A stretch of DNA of 64,000 bases, from contig CAWAZS010000002.1 in the NCBI GenBank assembly GCA_963786625.1, forward strand, positions 60,824-124,823, in the 5' to 3' direction. Made by a program: the position numbers and the translations under genes. This DNA is from CAIWHR01 sp963786625. Lineage in GTDB: Bacteria; Pseudomonadota; Gammaproteobacteria; Burkholderiales; Casimicrobiaceae. The notes beneath the pieces are model-generated. The model was not told the DNA's origin. It saw only the letters and a list, made by a program, of their open reading frames with translations, and did not search any database. This document shows, piece after piece, positions 21,149 to 30,194 of the stretch (position 1 is the first letter of the stretch; the number at the start of each line of letters is the position of its first letter).

Positions 21149-23701
21149 TCAGCTCGCGATGCCCGCGGAATCCGCGGCGCGGCCGGCGGTGCGCATGCGC
21201 GCGACGCGCAGGGCGTTGCCCACCACCAGCAGCGACGACAGCGACATGCCGAGCGCCGCGACCAGCGGGGTCACGTGACCGAATGCCGCAGCCGGGATCG
21301 CGACGACATTATAGACGAACGCCCATGCGAGATTTTCGCGAACGACGCGAAACGTCCGGCGCGCGTGGACGATGGTGTCGGCGATGCGCGGCAGCTCGTC
21401 GGAGAGCACCACGACGTCGGCCGTCCATTGCGCGAGCGGCGTCGCGCTGCCGAGGCTCATCGACACCTGCGCCTGCGCGAGCGACGGCGCGTCGTTGATG
21501 CCGTCGCCGACCATCGCGACGACCGCGCCGCCGGCCTGCAGGCGCAGTATCGTCCCGCGCTTGTCCTCCGGCTGCGCATCGCCGCGCGCATCGGCGATGC
21601 CGAGCGCCTGCCCGACGAGCGCCGCGGTCGCGGCACGGTCGCCCGACAGGAGCATGGGAACGATGCCCATGCGCCGCAATCGCGCGACGAGATCCACGGC
21701 GCCGGCACGGGGCGCGTCGCCGAGCGCGAACAACGCGATGAACCCCGCATCGTCGCCCAGCGCCACGCACGTCGCGTCGGCCGCGACGCGCGTGGCATCG
21801 GGCGGCAGCGGCCGTCCCGACAGGGCAGCGACGAATTCCGGTCGCCCGAGGCGCAGCCGTCGACCTCGGACCGTGCCCTCGACGCCGTTCCCCGGAACCA
21901 CGGCGAGGGCCGTGGCCACCGGGAGCGTCGACGGACCCGGCACCGTGCCGCGGAATGCCTGCGCCAGCGGATGCTCGGAATGCGCCTCGAGCGCGGCGGC
22001 GAGCGCGAGCGACTCGGACCGGGTGGCGCCGCCCTGCGGCAGGACATCCAGCAGCATGCTGCGGCCGGTCGTCAGCGTGCCGGTCTTGTCGAAGACGACG
22101 TGAGTGACCTTGGCGAGCGTCTCCAGCGCATCGGCTCGTGCCACGACCACCTGCCGCCGCGACAGCGCGCCCGCGGCCGCCGCGAGCGCGGCCGGCGTCG
22201 CGAGCGACAGCGCGCAGGGGCACGACACGACCAGGACCGCGAACGTCACCGCCAGCGCGCGCGAGGGATCGAGCTGCCACCAGACGAGCGCGGTGATCGC
22301 GGCGAGCACGAGAAGCGCAGCCACGAACCACGCGGCGACGCGATCGGCAACGCGCGCGATGCGCGGGCGCTCGCCGGCGGCACGCTCGGCGAGCCGCTCG
22401 ACTGCGGCGAGGCGCGTCGCCGCGCCGGCCGCCGTCACGCGAACGACGAGCGCGCCGTCGCGCACGATGGAACCCGCGAGCACCGCATCGCCCGGCGCCT
22501 TCGTCCGCGGCCGCGATTCGCCGGTGAGCACGGCCTCTTCCACGCTTGCCTGTCCGTCGACGATCCCGCCGTCGGCGGGAACCGTCGCGCCCGGGCGCAC
22601 CAGGACGAGATCGCCTTCGGCCAGCGAGGCGGCGGCGACGTTCTCGACGTCCTGCCGATCCGGCCACCCCTGCAGGCGCAGCGCAGTCGCCGGACGCGCG
22701 CGCGCCACGACCTCGACCGCGTCGCCTGCCTGCCGCCGCGCCACGAGCTCGACGTAGCGTGCGCAGAGCAGGAGCGCGATGAACATCGTCACCGAGTCGT
22801 AGTAGACGGCGCCCTCGCCGGAGAGCGTCGCCCAGGCGCTGGCGACGAACGCCGCGGCAAGGCCCAGCGCCACCGGAACGTCCATCCCCGGGCGCAGGAG
22901 CTTGAGGTCGCGCCACGCGCCGCGGAAGAACGGCGCCGCCGAATAGACCAGTGCCGGCAGCGTCAGCGTCAGACTCGCCCACTCGAGGAGCAGCCGGTGC
23001 GCGGGCTCGACGCCGTCGATCGTGATGTACGTCGGCACCGCGAACATCATCACCTGCATCATCGCGAGCAGCGCGACGGCAAGCCGCAGCAGCAGGGCGC
23101 GTGACTCGCGGCGCGCGAGCGCTTCGCGCCGCGCCGGGTCGTACGGATAGGCGTGGTAACCGACGGCGACGACCGCGCGCAGCAGGTCGGAGAGCCGCGC
23201 CTTCGTCGGGTCCCAGACGACGCGCGCGCGCCGCGTCGCGAAGTTGACGGCGGCCCCCACGACGCCGGGCTGGCGCGCGAGCCACGACTCGATCAGCCAG
23301 ATGCACGCGCCGCAGTGGATGCCCTCGAGCAGCAGCGACACCTCCTGGTTGCCGTCGGCGGTCGCGCGCAGCAGCCCTGCCTGCGCCGCGGCATCGTCCC
23401 AGTGCGACCATTCGTCTCGCGCGTCGCGCTCGGGCTCGGGCCGGTCGGCGGCGGCCGTGCGGCGGGAGTAGAACGCGTCGAGACCGGCGGCGTGAATCGT
23501 GCGGGCGATGCCCAGGCAACCCGCGCAGCAGAAGGAATGCGACACCCCGTCGATCTCGCAGCGCCAGCGCGATGCCGCGGGGTTCGGATTGCCGCAGTGG
23601 AAGCAGCGGGTGTCGTCTGCCTGCACGCCGCTCTTCGCCGCGACGTCCGCCGAAGCGAAGGCACGCGAAGCGGAATCCACGGGGGCGTGCGGAGCCGGCA
23701 T
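21149..23701 (-). CDS. ccoI: Copper-translocating P-type ATPase of cbb3 maturation
   Basis: An 850-residue P1B-type ATPase that moves copper across the inner membrane for cbb3 assembly. In order: an N-terminal Cys cluster (CFHCGNPNP, FCCAGCLGIA), a heavy-metal domain with GIHCGACIWLIESWL, eight membrane helices, the actuator TGESRPR, the CPx motif SCPCALSLATP, phosphorylation site DKTGTLT, the HP motif SEHPLAQAF and hinge GDGINDAPSL. The Cys-rich start is typical of CcoI/FixI rather than housekeeping CopA. It heads the minus-strand cco series, with an FNR box in the gap before it. Confidence 0.96.
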   Translation of the reverse strand: MPAPHAPVDSASRAFASADVAAKSGVQADDTRCFHCGNPNPAASRWRCEIDGVSHSFCCAGCLGIARTIHAAGLDAFYSRRTAAADRPEPERDARDEWSHWDDAAAQAGLLRATADGNQEVSLLLEGIHCGACIWLIESWLARQPGVVGAAVNFATRRARVVWDPTKARLSDLLRAVVAVGYHAYPYDPARREALARRESRALLLRLAVALLAMMQVMMFAVPTYITIDGVEPAHRLLLEWASLTLTLPALVYSAAPFFRGAWRDLKLLRPGMDVPVALGLAAAFVASAWATLSGEGAVYYDSVTMFIALLLCARYVELVARRQAGDAVEVVARARPATALRLQGWPDRQDVENVAAASLAEGDLVLVRPGATVPADGGIVDGQASVEEAVLTGESRPRTKAPGDAVLAGSIVRDGALVVRVTAAGAATRLAAVERLAERAAGERPRIARVADRVAAWFVAALLVLAAITALVWWQLDPSRALAVTFAVLVVSCPCALSLATPAALAAAAGALSRRQVVVARADALETLAKVTHVVFDKTGTLTTGRSMLLDVLPQGGATRSESLALAAALEAHSEHPLAQAFRGTVPGPSTLPVATALAVVPGNGVEGTVRGRRLRLGRPEFVAALSGRPLPPDATRVAADATCVALGDDAGFIALFALGDAPRAGAVDLVARLRRMGIVPMLLSGDRAATAALVGQALGIADARGDAQPEDKRGTILRLQAGGAVVAMVGDGINDAPSLAQAQVSMSLGSATPLAQWTADVVVLSDELPRIADTIVHARRTFRVVRENLAWAFVYNVVAIPAAAFGHVTPLVAALGMSLSSLLVVGNALRVARMRTAGRAADSAGIAS

Positions 23702-23776
23702 TCGCCCGAATCTACGGCGCGCCAGCGGGTTGGGTCAACCCGAGTCTCGCCCGGGGGCGAGCCCCGGCATCGCCGT

Positions 23777-23790
23777 TGACCTCGATCAAC
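23777..23790. promoter_or_regulatory. FNR box between divergent ccoI and universal stress gene
   Basis: TTGAC-CTCG-ATCAA matches the FNR consensus at 9 of 10 positions. It is 76 bp before the ccoI start and 58 bp before the stress-protein start, so one site could serve both genes. Confidence 0.75.
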
Positions 23791-23847
23791 GCGGGTGCGA
23801 TGATCCACGCAGAGAATGGAAGCATCCCACCCATAAGAGGAGCGGGC

Positions 23848-24291
23848 ATGTACAAGAATCTGCTGGTAGCAACCGATGGCTCCAAGCTCTCCGAGAAGGC
23901 GGTGGCGCACGCGATCGGCCTGGCGCAGACCGTCGGCGCGACGTTGACGGCGTTCTACGCCGCGCCCGACTATCCGATGCCGGCGTACGCCGACGGGGTC
24001 GTCTACGAGCCCGTGTCGCGGAAGGAATACGCGAAGCTCGCCGCGGAGGATGCACAGAAGATACTCGATGCGGCGTCCGCGAAGGCCGCTGCGGCGGGCA
24101 TCGATTGCAAGACCTCCTACACGATCGCCGCAGCCCCCTGGGAGGCAATCCTCGCGGCGGCGAAGAAGAACAAGTGCGATGCGATCGTGATGGCCTCGCA
24201 CGGGCGGCGCGGCATCTCGGCCGTGCTGCTCGGCAGCGAGACGCAGAAGGTGCTCACGCACAGCAAGCTGCCGGTGATCGTCGTCCGGTAG
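23848..24291 (+). CDS. Universal stress protein (UspA family)
   Basis: A 147-residue single-domain Usp protein. It starts MYKNLLVATDGSKLSEKAV and ends with the ATP-binding signature around MASHGRRGISAVLLGSETQKVL (core GRRGISAVLLGSETQ), the G-2X-G-9X-G(S/T) pattern of ATP-binding members. A good ribosome site (AAGAGGAG) lies before ATG 23848. The upstream FNR box suggests induction under low oxygen, as for Usp genes in other proteobacteria; this is inference. Confidence 0.93.
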   Translation: MYKNLLVATDGSKLSEKAVAHAIGLAQTVGATLTAFYAAPDYPMPAYADGVVYEPVSRKEYAKLAAEDAQKILDAASAKAAAAGIDCKTSYTIAAAPWEAILAAAKKNKCDAIVMASHGRRGISAVLLGSETQKVLTHSKLPVIVVR

Positions 24292-24350
24292 CGTTGCGCC
24301 AGACGCCGCGCGCACGGGACCCCGCGCGGCGGGCGGTTTCCCCGGTCCCC

Positions 24351-24375
24351 CGAAGGCGCCTCCATGGCGCCTTCG
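24351..24375. terminator. Hairpin between stress gene and proS
   Basis: A perfect 10-bp stem (CGAAGGCGCC and its complement) with a five-base loop TCCAT, followed on the + strand by a short T-containing stretch (TCGTTTGT). A likely terminator for the stress gene. Confidence 0.65.
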
Positions 24376-24429
24376 TCGTTTGTGCCCCCGTTCGGGTTAC
24401 AATTCGTTTTTCCCAACAAAAACAGTGCC

Positions 24430-26160
24430 ATGCGCATTTCGCGTTTCTTCGTCCCGACACTGAGGGAGGCCCCGGCCGAAGCGGAGCTCGTCAGCCACCG
24501 CCTGATGCTTCGCGCGGGCATGATCAAGCGGCTCGCCGCCGGCATCTACACGTGGCTTCCGCTCGGCCTGCGCGTGCTGCGCAAAGTCGAGGCGATCGTG
24601 CGCGAGGAGATGGACCGGGCCGGCGCCATCGAGCTCATGATGCCCGTCGTGCAACCGGCCGAGCTCTGGCAGGAAACGGGGCGCTGGGCGAAATACGGGC
24701 CCGAGCTGCTTCGTCTGCGTGACCGCCACGAACGCGACTTCATCGTCCAGCCCACCTCCGAGGAGGTCATCACCGACGTCGCGCGCAAGGAGCTCAAGAG
24801 CTACAAGCAGCTCCCGATCAACCTGTATCACATCCAGACCAAGTTCCGCGACGAGGTCCGGCCGCGCTTCGGCGTGATGCGCTCGCGCGAGTTCGTCATG
24901 AAGGACGCGTACTCGTTCGATGCCGACAAGGCCGGCATGCTGAAGTCGTATCAGGCGATGTACGACGCGTATGCGCGCATCTTCACGCGGATGGGGCTCG
25001 GGTTCCGCGCGGTCGCCGCGGACACGGGACAGATCGGCGGCAGCGCGTCGCACGAATTCCAGGTGCTCGCCGAATCCGGCGAGGACGCGATCGCGTGGTG
25101 CCGCGCATCCGACTACGCGGCGAACATCGAGCTCGCGGAAGCGGTCGCGCTGGCGCCGTCGCGTCCCGCGCCCGCGGAACCCATGCAGAAGGTCCCCACG
25201 CCGGGCAAGGCCACCTGCGAGGACGTCGCGGAGCTGCTGGGGCTGCCGCTTGCGCGCACCGCGAAGTGCATCATGCTGGCGACCGACACCGAGGGTCAGC
25301 CGGCGCGCGTCTGGATGCTGCTCATCCGCGGCGACCACGCGCTGAACGAGGTCAAGGTCGCGAAGATTCCGGGCCTCGAGAAGTTCCGCTGGGCGAGCGA
25401 GGCGGAAATCGTCGCGGTGACCGGCTGCAATCCCGGCTACCTCGGTCCCGTCGGCATACCGAAGGATCTGACGCTGATCGCCGACCGCACGCTGGCGGCG
25501 ACGGCCGATTTCGTCTGCGGCGCGAACGAGCGCGATTTCCACCTGCGCGGCGTCAATTTCGGCCGCGACTGCCGCGAGCCGGACCTCGTCGCCGACCTGC
25601 GCAACGTGGTCGCCGGGGACCCGTCGCCGGACGGGAAAGGCCCGCTCGAGATTTTGCGCGGCATCGAGGTCGGCCATGTCTTTGCGCTGGGCGACCTCTA
25701 CTCGCGGGCGATGGGTGCAACCTATCTCGACGCCGGCGGTCAATCGCAGGTCATGGAAATGGGCTGCTATGGCATCGGCATCACGCGCGTCGTCGCGGCC
25801 GCGATCGAGCAGAATCACGACAGCAAGGGCATCATCTGGCCGCTGCCGCTCGCGCCGTTCGCCGTGGCGATCGCGCCGGTCGGCTACGACCGCAACGAGG
25901 CGGTCAGAACGCTCGCCGACTCGCTGCACGACGAGCTGGTGGCGGCCGGTGTCGAGGTGCTGCTCGACGACCGCGGCGAGCGCCCTGGCGTGATGTTTGC
26001 TGATCTGGAGCTGATCGGGATTCCGCATCGGATCACGATCGGCGACCGGGGCCTCAAGGAGGGCAAGGTGGAGTACCAGACAAGGCGCGACGCGGCGGCG
26101 ACCCCGGTCGCGGCAACCGAGATCGCCGCGTTCGTCAAGGCGAGGCTCGCCCGGGGATGA
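24430..26160 (+). CDS. proS: Prolyl-tRNA synthetase, bacterial type
   Basis: A 576-residue class II synthetase charging tRNA-Pro. It has the bacterial (type I) architecture with an editing insertion between motifs 2 and 3. Motif 1 lies around EEMDRAGAIELMMPVVQP, motif 2 is KFRDEVRPRFGVMRSREF, and motif 3 is MGCYGIGITRVVAAAIEQN. The editing domain (about 225-400) includes KCIMLATDTEG and HALNEVKVAKIPG. The ATG at 24430 gives the family start MRISRFFVPTLREAP. A TACAAT hexamer about 30 bases upstream may be its -10. Its stop overlaps the next gene's ATG. Confidence 0.97.
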   Translation: MRISRFFVPTLREAPAEAELVSHRLMLRAGMIKRLAAGIYTWLPLGLRVLRKVEAIVREEMDRAGAIELMMPVVQPAELWQETGRWAKYGPELLRLRDRHERDFIVQPTSEEVITDVARKELKSYKQLPINLYHIQTKFRDEVRPRFGVMRSREFVMKDAYSFDADKAGMLKSYQAMYDAYARIFTRMGLGFRAVAADTGQIGGSASHEFQVLAESGEDAIAWCRASDYAANIELAEAVALAPSRPAPAEPMQKVPTPGKATCEDVAELLGLPLARTAKCIMLATDTEGQPARVWMLLIRGDHALNEVKVAKIPGLEKFRWASEAEIVAVTGCNPGYLGPVGIPKDLTLIADRTLAATADFVCGANERDFHLRGVNFGRDCREPDLVADLRNVVAGDPSPDGKGPLEILRGIEVGHVFALGDLYSRAMGATYLDAGGQSQVMEMGCYGIGITRVVAAAIEQNHDSKGIIWPLPLAPFAVAIAPVGYDRNEAVRTLADSLHDELVAAGVEVLLDDRGERPGVMFADLELIGIPHRITIGDRGLKEGKVEYQTRRDAAATPVAATEIAAFVKARLARG

Positions 26161-26822
26161 CGCTCCCGGTCGCACGCGCGCGCAACATGGGCGCGGCCCT
26201 CGCGGCCGCGGCCCTGATCGCGCTCGCGCCGCTGCCGTCGTTCGCCGGCGCGCAGGTCGAGGAGCAGCTCGCGCCGTCGGTGGCCGCCGGCCTGCAGCGC
26301 GCCATCGCCGACAGCCCGATCGCCGCGAATTACATCAACCGGCCCGAACTCCAGCCCTGGCTCGCCGAGATGTCGCGGCGGCTCGCCTCAAGGATGCCCG
26401 ACGAGCGGGACCGGCGCGATCTGCTGGCGACCGTCCACTACGAGGCGCAGCGCGCCGGGCTCGATCCGCAGCTCGTGCTCGGCGTCATGCACCACGAGAG
26501 CGCGTTCAAGAAATTCGCGGTGTCGCCCGTCGGCGCCCGTGGCTACATGCAGGTGATGCCGTTCTGGGTGAAGCTCATCGGCACGCCGGACCAGAATCTG
26601 TTCAATCTGCGCACGAACCTGCGCTATGGCTGCGTGATCCTGCGCCATTATCTCGACATCGAGTCGGGCGACCTGTACCGCGCGCTGGGCCGTTACAACG
26701 GCAGCCTCGGGCGGCCCGAGTATCCGAGCGCCGTCGTTGCCGCGATCAGCCGGCACTGGCATTGGGAAGCGCCGGCGGCGCCGCGACTCGGGGCCGCGCC
26801 CTCGCCCGTCGCGGTGCGGTGA
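26157..26822 (+). CDS. Periplasmic lytic transglycosylase (SLT domain)
   Basis: A 221-residue protein with a signal peptide (AALAAAALIALAPLPSFAGA) and a Slt/LysM-type lysozyme-like domain. The catalytic Glu is in VLGVMHHESAFKKFAVSPVG, followed by GYMQVMPFWVKLIG, the AxGLMQ-like motif, and RYNGSLGRPEYPSAV near the end. It would cleave peptidoglycan between MurNAc and GlcNAc. The ATG overlaps the proS stop (ATGA), an order also seen in other betaproteobacteria, and its own stop overlaps the gluQ start. Confidence 0.92.
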   Translation: MTLPVARARNMGAALAAAALIALAPLPSFAGAQVEEQLAPSVAAGLQRAIADSPIAANYINRPELQPWLAEMSRRLASRMPDERDRRDLLATVHYEAQRAGLDPQLVLGVMHHESAFKKFAVSPVGARGYMQVMPFWVKLIGTPDQNLFNLRTNLRYGCVILRHYLDIESGDLYRALGRYNGSLGRPEYPSAVVAAISRHWHWEAPAAPRLGAAPSPVAVR

Positions 26823-27778
26823 GCGACGGCACCGGTCCGGTCGCGCCGCGCTACCGCGGCCGTTACGCCCCTTCGCCCACCGGCCCGCTGCATTTCGGCT
26901 CGCTCGTAGCGGCGCTCGCGAGCTGCTGCGATGCCCGGGCCGCCGCCGGCCAGTGGCTGCTGCGCATCGAGGACGTCGACCTGCCCCGATCGCGGCCCGA
27001 TGCGGAATCGGCCATTTTCGCTGCACTCGAGCGCTACGGATTCGCCTGGGACGGCGAGGTCGTGCGCCAGTCGGCGCGCACCGAGCTCTACGCGGAGGCG
27101 CTCGCCCGGTTGCGCGCCCGCGGCGCGGTCTACGAGTGCGCATGCTCGCGCCGCGAGCTCGAGGCGGCGCCGACGGGGGCCGTCGGCGAGCGGGTGTACC
27201 CGGGAACCTGCCGCGACGGGATCCCGGCGGAGCGCGCCGGCCGCACTCAGCGCGCGTGGCGTGTCCGCGTCGACGCCGCGGGCATCGCGTTCCGCGATCG
27301 GCTGCAGGGCCCGCAGCGGCAGGACCTCGGCCGCGACGTCGGCGATTTCGTCGTGCGGCGCGCCGACGGGCTCTACGCATACCAGCTTGCGGTGGTCGTC
27401 GACGACGCCCTGCAGGGCGTCACGCACGTCGTTCGCGGCGCGGACCTGCTCGCGTCGACGCCCCGCCAGATCCTGCTCCAGCGCCTGCTCGGATACGCGC
27501 CCGTGGCGTATCTGCACGTGCCGATTGCGATCAACGCCACCGGCGAGAAGCTCTCCAAGCAGACACACGCCGCGCCGCTGCCCGGGCACGCGCTGCCCGT
27601 CCTGCTCGCCGCGTGGCGCTTTCTCGGGCAGCCGCCGCCCGAAGGGTCCGCCGCGCCCGCTTCCGTCGCCGAGTTCTGGTCGTGGGCGATCGCCGCCTGG
27701 AATCCCGCGCGGCTGCCGCCGACGGCGATGCTCGCGGCACCGCCGGCGTTTGAGGGAGGTCCGGCCGGACGGGTATAA
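26819..27778 (+). CDS. gluQ: Glutamyl-Q tRNA(Asp) synthetase
   Basis: A 319-residue paralogue of the GluRS catalytic domain that attaches glutamate to the queuosine base of tRNA-Asp. The HIGH-like motif is in RYAPSPTGPLHFGSLVAAL and the KMSKS-like motif is GEKLSKQTHA. Zinc ligands CACSRRE and YPGTC lie in the inserted finger. The anticodon domain of true GluRS is missing, as expected. GTG at 26819 overlaps the transglycosylase stop. The presence of queG later in the window fits a queuosine-using organism. Confidence 0.94.
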   Translation: MSDGTGPVAPRYRGRYAPSPTGPLHFGSLVAALASCCDARAAAGQWLLRIEDVDLPRSRPDAESAIFAALERYGFAWDGEVVRQSARTELYAEALARLRARGAVYECACSRRELEAAPTGAVGERVYPGTCRDGIPAERAGRTQRAWRVRVDAAGIAFRDRLQGPQRQDLGRDVGDFVVRRADGLYAYQLAVVVDDALQGVTHVVRGADLLASTPRQILLQRLLGYAPVAYLHVPIAINATGEKLSKQTHAAPLPGHALPVLLAAWRFLGQPPPEGSAAPASVAEFWSWAIAAWNPARLPPTAMLAAPPAFEGGPAGRV

Positions 27779-27779
27779 T
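27750..27779 (+). promoter_or_regulatory. Sigma-70-like promoter for the BPH gene
   Basis: TTGAGG (27750-27755) and a perfect TATAAT (27774-27779) are 18 bases apart. The -10 sits at the very end of gluQ and 60 bp before the BPH ATG. Confidence 0.65.
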
Positions 27780-27838
27780 TATCGGTTTTCCCGACGGCGG
27801 GCGACGCAAGCCGCACCGCGCATCGCAACCGGAAGCCC

Positions 27839-28408
27839 ATGACCACACTCGTTGCCGTCTGCAAGAACGACGAAATCGCCATTGCCGCCGATTCGCTGAC
27901 CACGTTCGGCGACACGCGCCTGTCGGCCAAGTTCGACAAGACCTCCGACAAGATCGTCCGCTATGCCGGAACCTACATCGGGCTGTGCGGCAGCGCCGCG
28001 CACCAGCTCGTGTTCCAGAGCCTGCTCGCGAAGCACGGCGACCTCGATTTCTCGAACAAGGCCGCGATCTTCGAAACGTTCCGCAAGCTGCACCCGATCC
28101 TGAAGGAGCAGCACTTCCTCAATCCGAAGGAAGAGGAGGACGACCCCTACGAGTCCACGCAGATCACCGCGCTCGTCGCCAACGAGCACGGCATCTTCGG
28201 CGTCTATTCGATGCGGGAGGTCTTCGAGTACACGCAGTTCTGGGCGGTCGGCTCCGGTCGCGAGTTTGCGCTGGGCGCGATGCACGCGCTCTATCCGAAG
28301 CTGCGGACCGCGGCGGCCATCGCCAAGGCGGGAATCGAGGCAGGCGCGACGTTCGACCGCAATTCCGGCCTCCCGATGACCCTGTACACGATTGCGCTGA
28401 AGCGCTGA
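27839..28408 (+). CDS. Betaproteobacterial proteasome homologue (BPH), Ntn-hydrolase
   Basis: A 189-residue proteasome-beta-like peptidase distinct from HslV and Anbu. After removal of Met the N-terminal Thr1 would be the nucleophile; Asp17 (IAIAADSLTTFGD) and Lys33 (AKFDKTSDK) fall exactly at the catalytic positions of proteasome subunits. TYIGLCGSAAHQ and FWAVGSGREFALGAMHAL carry the remaining conserved strands. Known BPH proteins form double-ring complexes with no identified unfoldase partner. No hslU lies nearby here; the next gene is hslO, 8 bp away. It has its own promoter. Confidence 0.9.
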   Translation: MTTLVAVCKNDEIAIAADSLTTFGDTRLSAKFDKTSDKIVRYAGTYIGLCGSAAHQLVFQSLLAKHGDLDFSNKAAIFETFRKLHPILKEQHFLNPKEEEDDPYESTQITALVANEHGIFGVYSMREVFEYTQFWAVGSGREFALGAMHALYPKLRTAAAIAKAGIEAGATFDRNSGLPMTLYTIALKR

Positions 28409-28416
28409 CGAGCCGC

Positions 28417-29340
28417 GTGCCCACGCCCTCTCCCGCGTTCGCCGACACCCTGTCGCGCTTCCTGTTCGAGCGCGCAGCGGTGCACGGCGCGCTGGTGAGC
28501 CTCGACGACGCGTGCCGCGAGATCCTCCGCCAGCATCCGTATCCGCCGGCATTGCGGCGCGCGCTCGCCGAGTTGCTCGCGGCTGCCGCGCTGCTCGCGT
28601 CGACGCTCAAGTTCAAGGGCACGCTCATCGTCCAGATGCAGGGGGTCGGTCCGGTCCGGCTGCTGGTCGTCGAATGCGACGCCGCGCTCAACCTCCGTGC
28701 GACGGCGCAATGGCGCGATGCCGCCGAGGCCCTGGCCGCGGATACGCCGCTGTCCGTGCTCGCCGGGGATCCGGCGCGAAGCCGGCTCGCGATCACCCTC
28801 GATCCGAAGGACGGCAGCCCGCTCTACCAGGGCATCGTCGCCCTCGAAGCCTCGTCGATCGCCGCGATGATCGAGCACTACCTGACGACGTCGGAGCAGA
28901 TCGACAGCCGGATGGTGCTGGCCGCGGACGGCGCGCGCGCGCGCGGGATCCTGCTCCAGCGGCTGCCCAGCGCCGGACCCGACGATGAGGCGGCGTGGCA
29001 GCGCGCGGTCCGGCAGGTGGAGCTCCTCGACGGCGCCAACCTGCTCGGGGCGTCGGGGGTCGAAGCGCTGCTCGGCGCGTGCTTCGACGAGGACGACGTC
29101 CGCGTGTTTGCGCCGCGACCGGCGAGATTCCGCTGCGATTGCTCCGACGAGCGTGTCGCCAACGCGCTGCGCATGCTCGGCCGCAGCGAGGTCGAGAGCA
29201 TTCTCGCCGAGCAGGGCATGGTCGGCGTGACCTGCGAATTCTGCAATCGGAGCTACCATTTCGTCGCGGCCGACGCGCTGGCGCTGTTCACCCGCCGGGA
29301 ACCGCGGATCGACACGCCACCGGACGCCGTCCGCCATTAG
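28417..29340 (+). CDS. hslO: Redox-regulated chaperone Hsp33
   Basis: A 307-residue holdase chaperone activated by oxidation. The N-terminal fold shows LKFKGTLIVQMQGVGPVRLL and the C-terminal zinc switch has the four cysteines in FRCDCSDERV and VTCEFCNRSYHF. GTG at 28417, eight bases after the BPH stop, gives a family-length N-terminus (FADTLSRFLFERAAVHG). The close spacing suggests co-transcription with BPH, linking a degradative chamber and an oxidative-stress chaperone; this is inference. Confidence 0.93.
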   Translation: MPTPSPAFADTLSRFLFERAAVHGALVSLDDACREILRQHPYPPALRRALAELLAAAALLASTLKFKGTLIVQMQGVGPVRLLVVECDAALNLRATAQWRDAAEALAADTPLSVLAGDPARSRLAITLDPKDGSPLYQGIVALEASSIAAMIEHYLTTSEQIDSRMVLAADGARARGILLQRLPSAGPDDEAAWQRAVRQVELLDGANLLGASGVEALLGACFDEDDVRVFAPRPARFRCDCSDERVANALRMLGRSEVESILAEQGMVGVTCEFCNRSYHFVAADALALFTRREPRIDTPPDAVRH

Positions 29341-29423
29341 CGGGAACGACCAGTCACAGGAGACAGGGGCATGAGACATCCGTGTCAGTCTCGGGAACAA
29401 CGGCAATGCGATGGGCCCCTGCC

Positions 29424-29483
29424 GTGGGTCCGGCTTCAGCCGGACGCGACGAGGCGCACGGTCACGCGCCGCCTGAAGGCGGC
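29424..29483. repeat. BIME-like pair of small palindromes, copy 1
   Basis: An 18-base palindrome at 29428-29445 (GTCCGGCTTCAGCCGGAC) and a 16-base palindrome at 29468-29483 (GCCGCCTGAAGGCGGC) are 22 bases apart in the hslO-paiB gap. The same two palindromes recur, in opposite orientation, at 41214-41253, so this is a dispersed intergenic element. Confidence 0.8.
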
Positions 29484-29506
29484 CCCACTTGCGACGGGCG
29501 GGTCGC

Positions 29507-30145
29507 ATGAGCCTCTATGTCCCCAGCCATTTCCAGGCCCGCGACCGGACGCTGTTCGCGCGGCTGGTGCACGATCATCCGTTCGCGACGCTGGTGACGC
29601 CCGGCGCGCCGGAGCCGCTGGTCACGCACCTGCCGTTGATCCATGTCCCCGACCGCGAGCCGAACGGCACGCTGCTCGGCCATTTCGCGCGGGCGAACCC
29701 GCATTCGCGCGCCGCGGCCGGAGCGGAATCCGTGGCGATCTTCCACGGCCCCCACGCCTACGTTTCGCCGTCCTGGTACGCGGATCCCGCCGGCGCGGTG
29801 CCGACATGGAACTACGCCGTCGCGCACGCGCACGGGACGATCGAGCTCGCACAGGATGGCGCCGAGACCCGCGCGATTCTCGACCTGCTGATCCAGCGCT
29901 TCGAGTCGGGCCGCGCGGCGCCGTGGCGGCTGGCGCTCGACCCGCAGCGACTGCGCGCGATGGTCGACGCGATCATCGGCTTTCGCCTCAGGGTGAGGCG
30001 GGTCGACGCGAAGCTCAAGCTCTCGCAGAACCGCAGCGTCGAGGATCGCAACCGCGTCGCGGCAGCCCTCGACGCCGAAGGCTATGCCGACGCCGCGGCG
30101 ACGGCGGCATGGATGCGGGAAGCGCTAGAGCCCGGCTCGGAGTGA
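29507..30145 (+). CDS. PaiB-like FMN-binding protein
   Basis: A 212-residue protein of the PaiB family (FMN-binding split barrel), annotated in Bacillus as a negative regulator of sporulation and protease genes. The start MSLYVPSHFQARDR is the family N-terminus, and FHGPHAYVSPSWYAD and VPTWNYAVAHAHG are the conserved flavin-site blocks. LKLSQNRSVEDRNRV near the end is also typical. ATG at 29507; nothing visible shows its target. The upstream gap holds a palindromic repeat pair. Confidence 0.9.
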   Translation: MSLYVPSHFQARDRTLFARLVHDHPFATLVTPGAPEPLVTHLPLIHVPDREPNGTLLGHFARANPHSRAAAGAESVAIFHGPHAYVSPSWYADPAGAVPTWNYAVAHAHGTIELAQDGAETRAILDLLIQRFESGRAAPWRLALDPQRLRAMVDAIIGFRLRVRRVDAKLKLSQNRSVEDRNRVAAALDAEGYADAAATAAWMREALEPGSE

Positions 30146-30149
30146 TCGA

Positions 30150-30168
30150 TCGGCGCCGCTTGCGCCGA
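30150..30168. terminator. Short hairpin after the PaiB-like gene
   Basis: A perfect 7-bp stem (TCGGCGC and its complement) with loop CGCTT, four bases after the stop and before a convergent small gene. No T tract follows. Confidence 0.4.
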
Positions 30169-30194
30169 CCCGTCCGCGGTCGCGGAGCCTCCGC

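Noticed and set aside
27839..28408. HslV protease of the HslUV system
   Set aside because: Sequence matches the BPH family better, and no hslU gene is adjacent.
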